A stretch of DNA of 64,000 bases from Rheinheimera hassiensis (GTDB lineage: Bacteria > Pseudomonadota > Gammaproteobacteria > Enterobacterales > Alteromonadaceae), in assembly GCF_022436675.1 (NCBI RefSeq), contig NZ_JAKUJZ010000001.1:558001-622000 (forward strand). Direction: 5' to 3'. The notes under the pieces were generated by a model. That model had not been told where the DNA came from. It ran no database searches and saw only the letters and a list, made by a program, of their open reading frames with translations. Both the position numbers and the translations under genes were made by a program. The stretch's first letter is position 1. Each line of letters starts with the position of its first letter. Positions 53,425 to 63,773 of the stretch are shown one piece after another.

Positions 53425-54410
53425 CCCTGGCCTCCAAATCGCCGGGCCAATACTTTGACCTGATTATTATCATTTATTTTAAGTACCGACGTTAATACAA
53501 AGCCACTTTCCAGATAGGCCGCTGTCGCTGTTAGCTGAAAACTATCTGACTTAAGCGCCAGCATGCTTTTAGCCTCATCCGGCACGGTAATAGCGCTAAG
53601 CTCAGCGGTGGCAAACAGCTCTTCCAATGTAGCAAAACCCTCTTCCGGCCGGTTAGCGATAATATCCAGTGCCGCCTGCTCTGTCAGCTCAGGGATCAGC
53701 GCCGCCAGCAATACTGCCGTATCTTCGGTCAGTGTGTTTACATTCAGTAATAAGCGGTTATCTTCCGGCACCACACAAACAAAAGGTGCCAGTAACTGGT
53801 AATCTGCCGGTGTCATATCCAGTATTACCCGCAACTCTGACACACTGGCCATCAGGCTGTTAGCGGCGTAATACGGAAACCGTAGCGCGGCATAATCATC
53901 ATCTTCGGCGCTACCGGCAGTGCTTAGCATACCATCTTCATCCAGCCAGTCGCCCAGGCGCGCTGTCAGATATTCGGCCGGCATTGATAGCTCTGCCGCT
54001 TTTAGCTCCAATAAGCGCTGAAACGCTTTTTGCCCGGCACTTTGCTCTACTCTGCCACCGCTTTGCGGTGTAACATTTTGCAGCGCATTTAAGTTAAAGC
54101 AGCTGCGCAAATCGATAATATCGCCCGATATGGTGCCGTTTTCTACCGGAAAGGTCGCGCCGGCCATGGCCCAGTTTTGTGACAGGTTTACCGTTTCCTG
54201 GCCAGATAACTCGCGGGCCAGCAGTACACGGGCAAACTGCTCGGCACTGATGGCATACCAGAATGCCTGCTGTTGCTGCTGCATATTCTGTTGGCGCTGC
54301 AGTTGCAGTTGCAGGCGGCCGGTCATGTTTACCGCAATCACCACTACGATGGCAATGATCATCAGCACCGCAACCAATGCCACACCGGCTTGTTTGTGCG
54401 GCCTCATCAT
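53421..54410 (-). CDS. gspK: Type II secretion minor pseudopilin K
   Basis: 329 aa. Leader MMRPHKQAG followed by VALVAVLMIIAIVVVIAVNM, a prepilin helix in which the usual Glu5 is absent, as is normal for GspK. The large helical domain typical of GspK (SAEQFARVLLARELSG, CFNLNAL, DEDGMLSTAGSAEDDDY) is present. It caps the pseudopilus tip with GspI and GspJ. Overlaps gspJ and gspL by four bases each. Confidence 0.93.
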   Translation of the reverse strand: MMRPHKQAGVALVAVLMIIAIVVVIAVNMTGRLQLQLQRQQNMQQQQQAFWYAISAEQFARVLLARELSGQETVNLSQNWAMAGATFPVENGTISGDIIDLRSCFNLNALQNVTPQSGGRVEQSAGQKAFQRLLELKAAELSMPAEYLTARLGDWLDEDGMLSTAGSAEDDDYAALRFPYYAANSLMASVSELRVILDMTPADYQLLAPFVCVVPEDNRLLLNVNTLTEDTAVLLAALIPELTEQAALDIIANRPEEGFATLEELFATAELSAITVPDEAKSMLALKSDSFQLTATAAYLESGFVLTSVLKINDNNQVKVLARRFGGQG

Positions 54411-55039
54411 TCTATTGCTCCTGCGGCAACGGCAGCATCCGGTAGCATAAAAATACGCTCTAACCGGCCGAGGCTTTCATCAACCAGCGTAATGCGTACC
54501 GCCAGCGGGAAATTTGCATCCTGCCAGCGCTCCAGCCATTCTTCACCCTGCAGGTAGTGCACTTCAAAACCAGATAAGCCGCTTTGCAGCTGCTGTACTT
54601 TAGGCTCAGTGCCGGTTACAGCGTCCGGGTACAAGGTAAATAAACGCTGCAAAGTGCCTTCCTGTAACCGGTAAGCAACGGTTTGAATTTCACTGCGTGG
54701 TAAAATCATGCCCGGATTACGCCAGCCGTGCCGGGCAAAGCTAACGCCATGATCTTCGCTTTCCAGTAAAAATTTCTCACCAAACAAACGGTATTTTTGC
54801 GCGGCTTCACCATCAAGGCGCACATGGCGCACGCTGATTTGCATAAAGTCACGTTCCAGCATCAGCATAGTGCGCTGCAGCTGCACCAGGCGCTCACTGG
54901 CCTGCTGCGATAATTCATCACTTTGCGTTACACTGGTTAACACCGCTACCGACGCCAGCCCTACCAAAGCAAAAATGGCCGCTGCCAGCAGCATCTCAAT
55001 AAAGGTAAAACCGCTGTTTGCCTTAACCACCGGGCCCAT
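54407..55039 (-). CDS. gspJ: Type II secretion minor pseudopilin J
   Basis: 210 aa. The start at 55039 gives MGPVVKANSG then FTFIEMLLAAAIFALVGLAS, a proper prepilin peptidase site with Glu5. GGTGG eight bases before this ATG is the ribosome site. A longer reading to 55117 would overlap gspI by 74 bases and add 26 residues that no pseudopilin has. The gene follows gspI by four bases. Confidence 0.9.
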   Translation of the reverse strand: MGPVVKANSGFTFIEMLLAAAIFALVGLASVAVLTSVTQSDELSQQASERLVQLQRTMLMLERDFMQISVRHVRLDGEAAQKYRLFGEKFLLESEDHGVSFARHGWRNPGMILPRSEIQTVAYRLQEGTLQRLFTLYPDAVTGTEPKVQQLQSGLSGFEVHYLQGEEWLERWQDANFPLAVRITLVDESLGRLERIFMLPDAAVAAGAIE

Positions 55040-55043
55040 TATC

Positions 55044-55412
55044 TTAACCACCGGGCTTACCCCTGTAGCTTTGCAACTGAAACAGCACCTGCTCCGGCGA
55101 TTCAGCCAGGCTGACACTGATTTGTATCAGGCGTAAATCTTCGTCCGGTACCCGGGTTAGCTGTTGTTGCCATAACCAGTTGCGATTGGCCATTTCTACC
55201 TGACCCTGATCTTTCTCTTTGCCCGGCCACTCGGTTTCTATCATCGCCAGTTGCATCTGATTGTTGGCGATGTAACTGGCCATGGTTAAATCATCTAACT
55301 GGCTTAAACTGCGGATATGGGCAGAGCTGGCTTGCATAATGGCCATACCGGCGGTAGCAAAAATGGCCATGGCTACCAGCAGCTCGAGCAGGGTAAAGCC
55401 GTTACGCTTCAT
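55044..55412 (-). CDS. gspI: Type II secretion minor pseudopilin I
   Basis: 122 aa. MKRNG then FTLLELLVAMAIFATAGMAI is the prepilin cleavage site and helix, followed by the short beta domain with YIANNQMQLAMIETEWPGKE. Length is usual. ATGA overlap with gspH. Confidence 0.94.
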   Translation of the reverse strand: MKRNGFTLLELLVAMAIFATAGMAIMQASSAHIRSLSQLDDLTMASYIANNQMQLAMIETEWPGKEKDQGQVEMANRNWLWQQQLTRVPDEDLRLIQISVSLAESPEQVLFQLQSYRGKPGG

Positions 55413-56008
55413 GGCAGCTCCGCAGATACCGGCGTGCGGGTAAGCGGTATGGCAAAATCGGTCGATATTGCGCTATACAACGGTGTCAGATCAGAGCTTT
55501 CTGTCAGCAATAGCTGAAACGGGCTGATTTCGCCCGACGACAGCACAAACACCTGCGGCAGCACCGGTATTTTGCTGTCTTCGTCGCTTTGTTGGTCGTC
55601 GTCATCCAGTTGCCAGTCCAGTTGGCTTAGCAGGTTGGTTTCCTCGCCCGGCAAGCCTTCAAGCTCCAGTGTTAAGGCGATATCGCGCGGTAATGTATAT
55701 TGCCGTAAACCGGCAGGTTCATCGGCTTCAGCCCATTTGCCTTCGTTATTGTCGTAATACAAAAAGCCATAACGATCTGGCAGCACATACAGGCCCCATT
55801 CCTGCTGTTTTAACATGGCAGTTTCTGCGACAAACTGAAATAACTGCTGAAAACGCTCGGCTTCTTTTTCCAGCCGCTCTTCGCGTGATTCGCCGCTAAA
55901 ATTCATTACCACTGTGGTAGCCAGCAAACCAATCAGCAGCATAACCAGCATTACCTCAACCAGGGTAAAGCCGTTGCTACGATGCTGAACAGCCGGCAGA
56001 GATGGCAT
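55409..56008 (-). CDS. gspH: Type II secretion minor pseudopilin H
   Basis: 199 aa. MPSLPAVQHRSNG then FTLVEVMLVMLLIGLLATTV, a prepilin leader and helix, followed by ERLEKEAERFQQLFQFVAET and the beta domain. Its acidic insert LDWQLDDDDQQSDEDSKIPV is longer than I would expect. Overlaps gspG by TAATG. Confidence 0.92.
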   Translation of the reverse strand: MPSLPAVQHRSNGFTLVEVMLVMLLIGLLATTVVMNFSGESREERLEKEAERFQQLFQFVAETAMLKQQEWGLYVLPDRYGFLYYDNNEGKWAEADEPAGLRQYTLPRDIALTLELEGLPGEETNLLSQLDWQLDDDDQQSDEDSKIPVLPQVFVLSSGEISPFQLLLTESSDLTPLYSAISTDFAIPLTRTPVSAELP

Positions 56009-56463
56009 TAGTTGTTTGAATTCCCGTTGGCATCCAGATTCCAGTTACCGATGTCATCATCAGTACCTGCGGTGCGATCCGGGCCTTTACTCAGGATATC
56101 AATACGGCCAACCTGGCCCGGACTTACCAGAATATAGTCTTCATCCCATGGGTCTTTCGGTAAGCGGCGGATAAAACCACCATCCGGAAATGAGCGTGGT
56201 ACCGGTTGTGACGTTGGTGCGGTAACCAGTGCCTGCATGCCTTGCTCTGTGGTGGGGTAAAAGCCATTGCGCAAACGGTACATGTCCAGCGCGCTTTCCA
56301 ACTGCTGAATATCCACTACGGCTTTTTGCCGTGCGGCGGCTTCCTGGTTACCTATCAGGTTCGGCACCACCATACTGGCGATAATGCCCAGAATAACGAT
56401 AACCACCATCACTTCTAACAGCGTAAAGCCGCTGTGCTGTCTAAACTTATGTTGCCTTACCAT
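56008..56463 (-). CDS. gspG: Type II secretion major pseudopilin G
   Basis: 151 aa. MVRQHKFRQHSG then FTLLEVMVVIVILGIIASMV, and the calcium-site C-terminus KGPDRTAGTDDDIGNW. RLPKDPWDEDYILVSPG is a family signature. The start at 56463 directly follows the gspF stop and uses its GGTGGTGG as ribosome site; the ATG four codons upstream lies inside gspF. Confidence 0.95.
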   Translation of the reverse strand: MVRQHKFRQHSGFTLLEVMVVIVILGIIASMVVPNLIGNQEAAARQKAVVDIQQLESALDMYRLRNGFYPTTEQGMQALVTAPTSQPVPRSFPDGGFIRRLPKDPWDEDYILVSPGQVGRIDILSKGPDRTAGTDDDIGNWNLDANGNSNN

Positions 56464-56464
56464 A

Positions 56465-57688
56465 TTAACCACCACCTACCATATTGTTTAACGCTAAAAT
56501 CGGCTGCAAAATCGCCATGACAATAAATAACACCATACCGGCCATTACCGCTACTAACACCGGTTCAAACACTTTTAACGACACTGTAACTAAGGTTTCA
56601 AACTCGCGGTCCTGCGTATTGGCAGCGCGCTCGAGCATTGAATCAAGCTGGCCGCTTTTTTCGCCGCTGGCAATCATATGCAGCATCATCGGCGGAAACA
56701 GCTTGGTTTGCTCCAGCGCGTTACGTAGCGAAGTACCTTCACGCACCCTTGCCGTGGCATCTGTTACTGCCTGGCGCATATAAGTATTGCTAAGCACATC
56801 GGCGCTAATGCGCATAGCTTCCAGTAACGGCACTGCTGAGGCATTGAGAATACTTAAGGTACGGGCAAAGCGGGCGGTATTCAGCCCTTTCGTTACTTTG
56901 CCCATAATGCGGCTTTTTAGCACCAGTGCATCCCAGCGAAAACGAAACGCTGGTTTACGTAGCGCCCGTTTAAACAGCACCAGCAACAGCATAAAACCAA
57001 TCAGGACAAAGATGCCGTAAGCGCGTAAAAAGTCACTGGCGGCAATTAAAAACAAGGTTGTGCCGGGCAGGGTTTGGCCCATATGCTCAAACTGGCCGAC
57101 AATTTTGGGTACCACCGCCGCCAGCAGGATTGATATCACCAGCACGGCAAAACAGGTCAGAATAATAGGGTACAGCAGGGCCTGCAAAATCTGGCTGCGC
57201 ATATGCTGGCGCTGCTCTGTGTAATCGGCCAGCCGGTTTAACACCTGATCCAAATGGCCGGATTTTTCCCCCGCTGCCACCATAGAGCGGAATAAATGGT
57301 CAAATACATAGGGAAACTCAGCTAAGCCTTCAGCCAGGCTGTAACCTTCCACTACCTTAGAGCGCACAGTCATCATCATATTGGTTAGCCGTGGCTTGTC
57401 GCATTGCTCGGCAACGGCCAGCAATGCGCTTTCAATCGGCAGGGCAGCTTCAACCAGCGTAGCCAACTGGCGGGTAATAAGCGCCAGCTCGGAGGCGGAA
57501 ATATTACGCTTAAACCATTGCTTACCCGAGGCGAGCATTTTTTCCTGCTGTGACGCCAGCGCCACGCTAACCGGTGTTAATTTTTGTTCACGCAATAACG
57601 AGCGGGCATGGCGGGCATTATCGGCCTCAAGCACACCTTTGCTGTTTTTGCCTCTGGCATCCAGTGCCTGATATTCAAAGGCTGGCAC
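56465..57688 (-). CDS. gspF: Type II secretion inner-membrane platform protein F
   Basis: 407 aa with the duplicated GspF domain (about 70-195 and 275-400) and three membrane helices (about 170-195, 225-245, 375-400). FEYQALDARGKNSKGVLEAD at the N-terminus and GEKSGQLDSMLERAANTQDR are typical. Stop/start overlap with gspE at 57688. Confidence 0.95.
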   Translation of the reverse strand: MPAFEYQALDARGKNSKGVLEADNARHARSLLREQKLTPVSVALASQQEKMLASGKQWFKRNISASELALITRQLATLVEAALPIESALLAVAEQCDKPRLTNMMMTVRSKVVEGYSLAEGLAEFPYVFDHLFRSMVAAGEKSGHLDQVLNRLADYTEQRQHMRSQILQALLYPIILTCFAVLVISILLAAVVPKIVGQFEHMGQTLPGTTLFLIAASDFLRAYGIFVLIGFMLLLVLFKRALRKPAFRFRWDALVLKSRIMGKVTKGLNTARFARTLSILNASAVPLLEAMRISADVLSNTYMRQAVTDATARVREGTSLRNALEQTKLFPPMMLHMIASGEKSGQLDSMLERAANTQDREFETLVTVSLKVFEPVLVAVMAGMVLFIVMAILQPILALNNMVGGG

Positions 57689-59199
57689 TATACATCCTCA
57701 CGCGTAACACGCAGCACTTCTTCCAGCGTGGTTTCGCCACTGAGCACTTTGCTAAAACCATCGGCGCGGATGCTGGGGCTGTGCTGGCGCACATATTTTT
57801 CAATGGCCTGCTCACCCTTGCCGTTGTGAATAAGCTCGCGGATATGCTCGTCTACCAGTAACAGTTCATGAATACCGGTACGGCCACGGTAGCCGGTAAA
57901 GTTACATTGATCGCACCCTTTGGCGCGGTAGATCAGTACGCCTTCTTTTTTGGTCACACTTAGCAGGCTACGCTCTTCTTTATCAGGTTCATGCGCTTCT
58001 TTACAGTGTATACATAAGGTACGCACTAAGCGCTGTGCCAATACACCCAGCAAGCTGGACGATAATAAAAACGCTTCTACGCCCATATCTTCCAACCGGG
58101 TAATGGCACCGGCGGCTGTATTGGTGTGCAACGTAGATAACACCAAATGGCCGGTCAAACTGGCCTGTACAGCAATTTGTGCGGTTTCCAGATCGCGTAT
58201 TTCACCTACCATCACTACATCAGGGTCTTGCCGTAATATAGCGCGCAAGCCACGGGCGAAGGTCATGCTCACTTTAGTATTAACCTGGGTTTGGCCAATA
58301 CCTTCCAGCTCGTATTCAATCGGGTCTTCTACGGTAAGAATATTGCGATCTTTGGTATTAATTTCGGTTAAACCGGCATACAAAGTAGTACTTTTACCGG
58401 AACCGGTAGGGCCGGTAACCAGAATAATGCCGTGCGGCTTTAAAATAAGCTGCGAAAACGCCTGCTGCACTGACAATGTCATGCCTAAATCAGCTAAATT
58501 CAGGTGGGAATTGTTTTTATCCAGCAAACGCATTACCACCCGCTCGCCATGGCTGGACGGCATAGTAGATACCCGCACATCCACCGCCCGGCCGGCAATG
58601 CGCAGGCTGATACGGCCATCCTGCGGCACACGCTTTTCGGCAATATCCAGTTTGGCCATTACTTTAATACGCGACACCAGCAAGCTGGACAAGCGCCGGT
58701 TTGGCCGCAGTACTTCGCGCAAAATACCGTCTACCCGAAAACGCACTATCAGCGCTTTTTCAAAGGTTTCCACATGAATATCGGACGCACCCAGCTTAAT
58801 GGCTTCGCCCAGCATGGCGTTAATCAGCTTGATAATAGGCGCGTCGTCTTCATTTTCCAGTAAGTCTTCGCTTTCCTGAATATCATCAGCCAGTGAAGCC
58901 AGGTTAACTTCGTTACCTATATCTTCCATTAGCTGCTGCGCTTCGCTGGAGTCCCGCTGGTAGCTGGCTTCCAGCATGGCTTCAAATTCTACCGCCGATA
59001 AACGCTGAATCTGAAACGGCTCTGCCAGCATACGGCGCACTTCCAACACGGCAGCAGCGGTGGTCGCGGTATGAATATATAAGCGCCAGCCCTCATCGGC
59101 CTGTAGTTTCAGCAAGACACCGTGGCGTTTGGCAAAGCCGAACGGCAGGCGGATGCGGCTACTGGCCGGTTTTACCTGTTCTGCTTCCAGCGCGTCCAT
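57688..59199 (-). CDS. gspE: Type II secretion ATPase E
   Basis: 503 aa cytoplasmic hexameric ATPase powering pseudopilus assembly. Walker [12 protein letters not shown] is near residue 265, with the Asp box [20 protein letters not shown] and the His box LSTLHTNTA. The zinc-binding CxxC pair module is present (CIHC about 396 and CDQC about 431). The N-terminal domain that binds GspL precedes. Overlaps gspD and gspF by one base. Confidence 0.96.
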   Translation of the reverse strand: MDALEAEQVKPASSRIRLPFGFAKRHGVLLKLQADEGWRLYIHTATTAAAVLEVRRMLAEPFQIQRLSAVEFEAMLEASYQRDSSEAQQLMEDIGNEVNLASLADDIQESEDLLENEDDAPIIKLINAMLGEAIKLGASDIHVETFEKALIVRFRVDGILREVLRPNRRLSSLLVSRIKVMAKLDIAEKRVPQDGRISLRIAGRAVDVRVSTMPSSHGERVVMRLLDKNNSHLNLADLGMTLSVQQAFSQLILKPHGIILVTGPTGSGKSTTLYAGLTEINTKDRNILTVEDPIEYELEGIGQTQVNTKVSMTFARGLRAILRQDPDVVMVGEIRDLETAQIAVQASLTGHLVLSTLHTNTAAGAITRLEDMGVEAFLLSSSLLGVLAQRLVRTLCIHCKEAHEPDKEERSLLSVTKKEGVLIYRAKGCDQCNFTGYRGRTGIHELLLVDEHIRELIHNGKGEQAIEKYVRQHSPSIRADGFSKVLSGETTLEEVLRVTREDV

Positions 59200-61322
59200 T
59201 AGTCTTGCTTCCCTTGCTCAACACCGGCCGGTGGTTGTTGCTTGTTCATATAATCATCAAAAGTAGGCGGTAATGTCAGTGATTCATCCCACTCTGGCAT
59301 CACCACCTGCTTGGTATTTGGCATTAAGCGGATACCGGCTTCTTCACGCTTTAACTGCTCGGCGCGAATATAGTTATATTTGGTTTTCGAAATACCGGAA
59401 ATGGCCGAACCTTCGCGTACTATAGTAGCTTTAATAAATACCATCAGGTTACGTTTTTGTTTGGTAACACTGGTCGATTTAAACAAATGCCCCAAAATAG
59501 GAATATCGCCTAAAATTGGCACCTTGGATTCGCTTTCCTGCACGTCTTCATCAATTAAGCCGCCCAGCACCACAGTAGCACCGTCATCGGCCATAACCGT
59601 GGTTTTAATTTCACGTTTATTAATGGTGATATCCACCGCAGTGGCGCCACCAATACTGGACACTTCCTGTTCAATGGTTAATTGCACCGCATCGCCTTCG
59701 TTAATTTGCGGTGTCACTTTAAGCTTAATACCCACCTCCTGCCGATCTACCTGCTGGAACGGGTTGGTATTATTGGAACCAGTGGTAGAGCCGGTAATAA
59801 CCGGCACTTCCTGGCCTACCAGAAAGAACGCTTCCTGGTTATCCATAGTAGTAATATGCGGCGTGGCCAGCACATTGGAGTTAGTGCTGGTGCGTACCGC
59901 CTGCACAAGAGCGGCCCAATCGCCGCTGACAAAGCCCAGCAAAGCCCCATTTAATCCGCCCAATACCTGCCCTGCAAGCGTGTAGTCACCTTCTGTATCC
60001 GGCACAGGTATAGTTACGCTGGGAACACCAGGAATAGTTGATTGTTCAACCCGAGGTGGGTTCCTAATTGGCCTGGCAGCTAAAGCTGCACCGGCAGCAT
60101 CAATAATAGAAATGGTATTGCCATTACTAAAGTTAGTACCTCCGCCGTTCTTATTAAGCCACTGCACGCCTAAATCGGTACCATCACCTTCAAATACTTC
60201 AACAATAATGGCTTCAACCAGTACCTGGGCACGGCGGATATCCAACTGGCGCAGCACTTCTTCTAACGAGCGCATCATATCCGGCTGGGCGGTGATTACC
60301 AGTGAGTTACTGTCGGCGTGGGCTTCAATACTGATAGCCCGGCCGGTATTGGCGGAGGCACTGCGCCCGCCCTGTGCTCCGGCAGCACCTGCGGCGCCCT
60401 GTACTTCTGCTACTATTGATTCACTAACGCCTTTTAGCACCGGTACCAACTCTTCCGCTTTGGCGTATTTTAAGTAAAACACCCGGGTATTGCCGCTGGT
60501 TTGCAGTTCGCTGTCCAGCCGTTTGGCCAGCTCAATTACACGCTGGCGCGCCTGTAATTCGCCGCTGACAATCACACTGTTGGTGCGCTCGTCAGCCACA
60601 ATACGCGGCACCAGAAAATCTGGCTGTTCAGCCCGTCCCTGGCTTTTATAAATGCTTTCAAGTATCCGCACAATTTCCGGTGCCGAGGCGAACTGCATTT
60701 TGACAATTTCCAGTTCCTGATCGCCGGCTTTATCTACCCGCTGAATAATATCTACCAGCCGGTTTACCACCGCGGCCGGGCCGGTCATCATAATCACGTT
60801 AGACGGGTCGTAGTTTACTACGTGGCCGCCACCGGCCTGGTTACTAAACTGGCGTAATAACGGCGCCAACTCACGAACCGACACATTACGCACCTGCACC
60901 ACACGGGTAACCATTTCGTCACCCTGGCCCGGTGCATCATCGGTTACCACAGGTATATTGCTGGTTTTGGCGTCTTTGTTGCGTACAACTTTCAATACGC
61001 CATTATCCATTTCCACCACAGCAAAGCTGTACACTTCCAGTACGTTGAGGAAAAACTGATAATATTGTTTTTCGTTCAGCATTTCGTAGCTGCGCACATT
61101 AATGCGGCCACGTACCTGCGGATCAACAATAATGGTTTTCTTCAGATTCATACCGACGATATTAATAAACTCATTAATATCAGTGCCTTTAAAGTTAGGC
61201 GAATACATTACTTCTTCCTGTGCCACAACAGACACACCCGGAACAACGGCAGTAAGCGCGGCCGCCACCAGCAAACTGGCCAGCGAACGGCGGGAGAATA
61301 AAGAAAATTGCCCTGATTTCAT
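59199..61322 (-). CDS. gspD: Type II secretion outer-membrane secretin D
   Basis: 707 aa. Signal peptide (cut about residue 34, SVVAQ), N0 domain ([20 protein letters not shown]), N1-N3 repeats with a Gly/Ala/Ser-rich loop ([18 protein letters not shown]), and the secretin domain (about 430-650; [49 protein letters not shown]). A C-terminal tail without an obvious S-domain pilotin site follows. It forms the 15-mer channel through which chitinases should pass. Confidence 0.96.
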   Translation of the reverse strand: MKSGQFSLFSRRSLASLLVAAALTAVVPGVSVVAQEEVMYSPNFKGTDINEFINIVGMNLKKTIIVDPQVRGRINVRSYEMLNEKQYYQFFLNVLEVYSFAVVEMDNGVLKVVRNKDAKTSNIPVVTDDAPGQGDEMVTRVVQVRNVSVRELAPLLRQFSNQAGGGHVVNYDPSNVIMMTGPAAVVNRLVDIIQRVDKAGDQELEIVKMQFASAPEIVRILESIYKSQGRAEQPDFLVPRIVADERTNSVIVSGELQARQRVIELAKRLDSELQTSGNTRVFYLKYAKAEELVPVLKGVSESIVAEVQGAAGAAGAQGGRSASANTGRAISIEAHADSNSLVITAQPDMMRSLEEVLRQLDIRRAQVLVEAIIVEVFEGDGTDLGVQWLNKNGGGTNFSNGNTISIIDAAGAALAARPIRNPPRVEQSTIPGVPSVTIPVPDTEGDYTLAGQVLGGLNGALLGFVSGDWAALVQAVRTSTNSNVLATPHITTMDNQEAFFLVGQEVPVITGSTTGSNNTNPFQQVDRQEVGIKLKVTPQINEGDAVQLTIEQEVSSIGGATAVDITINKREIKTTVMADDGATVVLGGLIDEDVQESESKVPILGDIPILGHLFKSTSVTKQKRNLMVFIKATIVREGSAISGISKTKYNYIRAEQLKREEAGIRLMPNTKQVVMPEWDESLTLPPTFDDYMNKQQPPAGVEQGKQD

Positions 61323-61349
61323 TAATTTATAACCAATTAGTTTTAATAA

Positions 61350-62297
61350 TTATTGTGACAGACTAACCAGAATATCCCTGATCTCGCCATCGCGCTCTAC
61401 TTTTATTGCCGCTTCTTTGGCATCGCGCAATTCATTAATTACGTTCATTGCCTGCTGCATATCATTTAAACGAATACCATTAATTTCTACAGCCAAATCA
61501 TTAGGCTGCAAGCCAAGCTGAGTAAATAAGGACGGGTCTTTGCCCGGCATTAAGCGGTATCCCGCCAGTTGGCCGTTATCCCGGTGGGGTGAAACCCGGA
61601 TATAGTCAAAAAACTTCATCGGCTGGGCAATCAGCTCGTCGCGACGCGCATCCAAATCTTCACTTACCTGCAACGGTTGCATTTCCATCGGCTCGGGTGC
61701 CGGTGCCATATCGGTATAAGGCTCTTCCATTTGCTCGTCAGAACGGCCAAGGCCAGCATTAGCCTGTGCAATTTGCGTGTATTCAAAGCCATCCAGCATC
61801 AGGGTTTCATAACGCCCGGCTTGCTGCAACAACACCCGGTCGGCTAACACCTGTTTTAACACTGCACTGGTGCCTTCAATGGTGTCGTCAATGGCGTAGG
61901 TTGCCTCGCTGCCGCGACTTTCTATAATGGCACTACCCTGATTCGGGCTGGCGCCCACCGCAACCAGACCGGTTAACTTAACATTTAGCTGGGTTTTTGG
62001 CGCTTCAGTTACCACAGGTGCAGCTTGTTGTACCGGCACGGCAGATGCTTTGCCAAATAACGAGAAACCGGTTAACGCTGCCAGGCTAACGCCACCGCTT
62101 TGCTTTACTGCCGCCGCAGGCCCGCTGGCGGGTGGCAGGGCATTATTTTCAGGGGCCGGTACCAGTTGCCAGCTAAAGCGTGCCAGTAACCATGCCAGCA
62201 GAATAACCAACATCAGGTTCAGCACCTGCTGCACCCGGTTTAGTGGCACCTTTTGTAGTTGTCTCGCTAACTGCTGCGTGTCTAATAACGGCTTCAT
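61350..62297 (-). CDS. gspC: Type II secretion inner-membrane protein C
   Basis: 315 aa. One membrane helix (about 28-47), a Pro/Ala-rich linker, the homology-region domain that contacts the secretin (about 95-180; LNVKLTGLVAVGASPNQGSA) and a PDZ-like C-terminus (about 215-310; RLMPGKDPSLFTQLGLQPND, LAVEINGIRLNDMQQAMNVI). First gene of the 12-gene operon, divergent from hslR; the operon promoter must lie in 62298-62466. Confidence 0.94.
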   Translation of the reverse strand: MKPLLDTQQLARQLQKVPLNRVQQVLNLMLVILLAWLLARFSWQLVPAPENNALPPASGPAAAVKQSGGVSLAALTGFSLFGKASAVPVQQAAPVVTEAPKTQLNVKLTGLVAVGASPNQGSAIIESRGSEATYAIDDTIEGTSAVLKQVLADRVLLQQAGRYETLMLDGFEYTQIAQANAGLGRSDEQMEEPYTDMAPAPEPMEMQPLQVSEDLDARRDELIAQPMKFFDYIRVSPHRDNGQLAGYRLMPGKDPSLFTQLGLQPNDLAVEINGIRLNDMQQAMNVINELRDAKEAAIKVERDGEIRDILVSLSQ

Positions 62298-62466
62298 TGC
62301 ACACTTCTACTTTAAGAGAGAAATTTATCTTACCCAGTTGTCCGGCAGCCAACAAGGCCAGCGCCGAAATTTACAAGGTATTAACCATGTTTTTTTCGTA
62401 TCTGCCGCCATTTCGCCTGCTTTGGCACTATAATGGCGATCTTAGTTCGACCACACAGTGTAAATT

Positions 62467-62880
62467 ATGTCGTCAGCAAAACAATCCACGCAGGATACCA
62501 CCCCAACATTACGGTTAGATAAATGGTTGTGGGCCTGCCGCTTTTATAAAACCCGCGCTTTAGCCAAAGAAATGATCGAAGGCGGTAAAGTACATTATAA
62601 TGGCCAGCGCTGCAAAGCCAGCAGAACGGTAGAAACTGGCGCCATAGTGCGCCTGCCGCAAGGCACAGATGAAAAAGTAGTAATAGTGCTGGGTTTGTCG
62701 GAAAAACGCCTGGCTGCACCTTTGGCGCAGCAGCTGTATGAAGAAACAGCCGACAGCATTGATCAGCGGTTAAAACGGGCCGAGCTGAGAAAAACCAACA
62801 GCTTGTTTGCTCCGCACCCGGATACTAAACCAGACAAAAAAGAGCGGCGTAAGCTGCTTTTATTAAAATCGCAGCAGTAA
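62467..62880 (+). CDS. hslR: Ribosome-associated heat-shock protein Hsp15
   Basis: 137 aa with an N-terminal S4 RNA-binding domain (RLDKWLWACRFYKTRALAKE, MIEGGKVHYNGQRCKASRTV) and a basic C-terminal tail ending KKERRKLLLLKSQQ. It rescues stalled 50S subunits carrying peptidyl-tRNA. Ten bases before hslO, as in E. coli. Confidence 0.95.
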   Translation: MSSAKQSTQDTTPTLRLDKWLWACRFYKTRALAKEMIEGGKVHYNGQRCKASRTVETGAIVRLPQGTDEKVVIVLGLSEKRLAAPLAQQLYEETADSIDQRLKRAELRKTNSLFAPHPDTKPDKKERRKLLLLKSQQ

Positions 62881-62889
62881 GAGAACAGC

Positions 62890-63738
62890 ATGAATTCAGA
62901 TAATTTATTCCGCTTTTTATTTCAAAACCGCAACGTACGTGGCGAGTTGGTACAACTGGCAGACAGCCTTGATCAGATGCTGTTACATCATGATTACCCG
63001 CAGCCGGTGAAACAGCTGCTGGCCGAGCTGGTGGCAGCCACCAGTTTACTAACCGCCACTTTGAAACTGGATGGCGATATTGCCGTGCAAATTCAGGGCG
63101 ATGGCCCGATACGTTTTGCTGCGGTAAATGGCACTGATCAACAGCAATTTCGCGGTGTAGTGCGGATGCAGGCAGAAATTTCCGGTGATAGTTTTCGCGA
63201 GCTGATTGGTGAAGGCTATCTGCTGGTAACCATTACGCCAAAACAGGGCGAGCGTTATCAGGGTATTATCCCGCTAAGCGGCGACAGCTTAACCAGTACC
63301 CTGGAAGCCTATTTTGCTCAGTCAGAACAACTGCCCACCCGGTTATACCTGTACACCGACTTACAAGCAGCACACTGCCGAGCGGCGGGTTTTATGTTGC
63401 AGGTATTGCCGGTAGATCAGCAAAAAGCTAAAGCCGATTTTGAAGATTTAGTGATTCTGAGCGATACCCTAACCAAAGACGAAATATTCAGCCTGCCAGC
63501 CGAGCAACTGTTATACCGTTTATTCCATCAGGAAGAGGTAGAACTGTTTGCCCCGCAGCAAGTCAGCTTTATATGCGGTTGCTCGCGTGATAAATGCGCG
63601 TCAGCCATTATCAGCCTGGGCCGTGACATCATTAACGAGCATATTGCCGAAGGCAAACTGGACATTAACTGCGAATACTGCAATAAAAACTACCATTTCA
63701 GCCCGGCCGATTTAACCGCTTTACTGCAACAAATGTAG
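62890..63738 (+). CDS. hslO: Redox-regulated chaperone Hsp33
   Basis: 282 aa (E. coli 292). The zinc-redox switch is intact: CGC (about 232-234 region, FICGCSRDKC) and CEYC (DINCEYCNKNYHFS). The N-terminal domain starts DNLFRFLFQNRNVRGELVQL. Activated by oxidation plus unfolding in the cytoplasm. Forms an operon with hslR. Confidence 0.96.
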   Translation: MNSDNLFRFLFQNRNVRGELVQLADSLDQMLLHHDYPQPVKQLLAELVAATSLLTATLKLDGDIAVQIQGDGPIRFAAVNGTDQQQFRGVVRMQAEISGDSFRELIGEGYLLVTITPKQGERYQGIIPLSGDSLTSTLEAYFAQSEQLPTRLYLYTDLQAAHCRAAGFMLQVLPVDQQKAKADFEDLVILSDTLTKDEIFSLPAEQLLYRLFHQEEVELFAPQQVSFICGCSRDKCASAIISLGRDIINEHIAEGKLDINCEYCNKNYHFSPADLTALLQQM

Positions 63739-63773
63739 TAAGCAATCGTGGCCGGGTAAAAACCTGTGCTTTG

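Noticed and set aside
54407..55117. Longer GspJ overlapping gspI by 74 bases
   Set aside because: It would put 36 residues before the prepilin cleavage site; the ATG at 55039 gives a normal leader.
57950..58777. Long antisense open frame over gspE (275 codons)
   Set aside because: gspE is complete and conserved on the opposite strand; this frame is a shadow without any domain.
59380..59985. Antisense open frame over gspD (201 codons)
   Set aside because: Shadow of the secretin gene; Ser/Thr/Val-rich translation without recognisable features.
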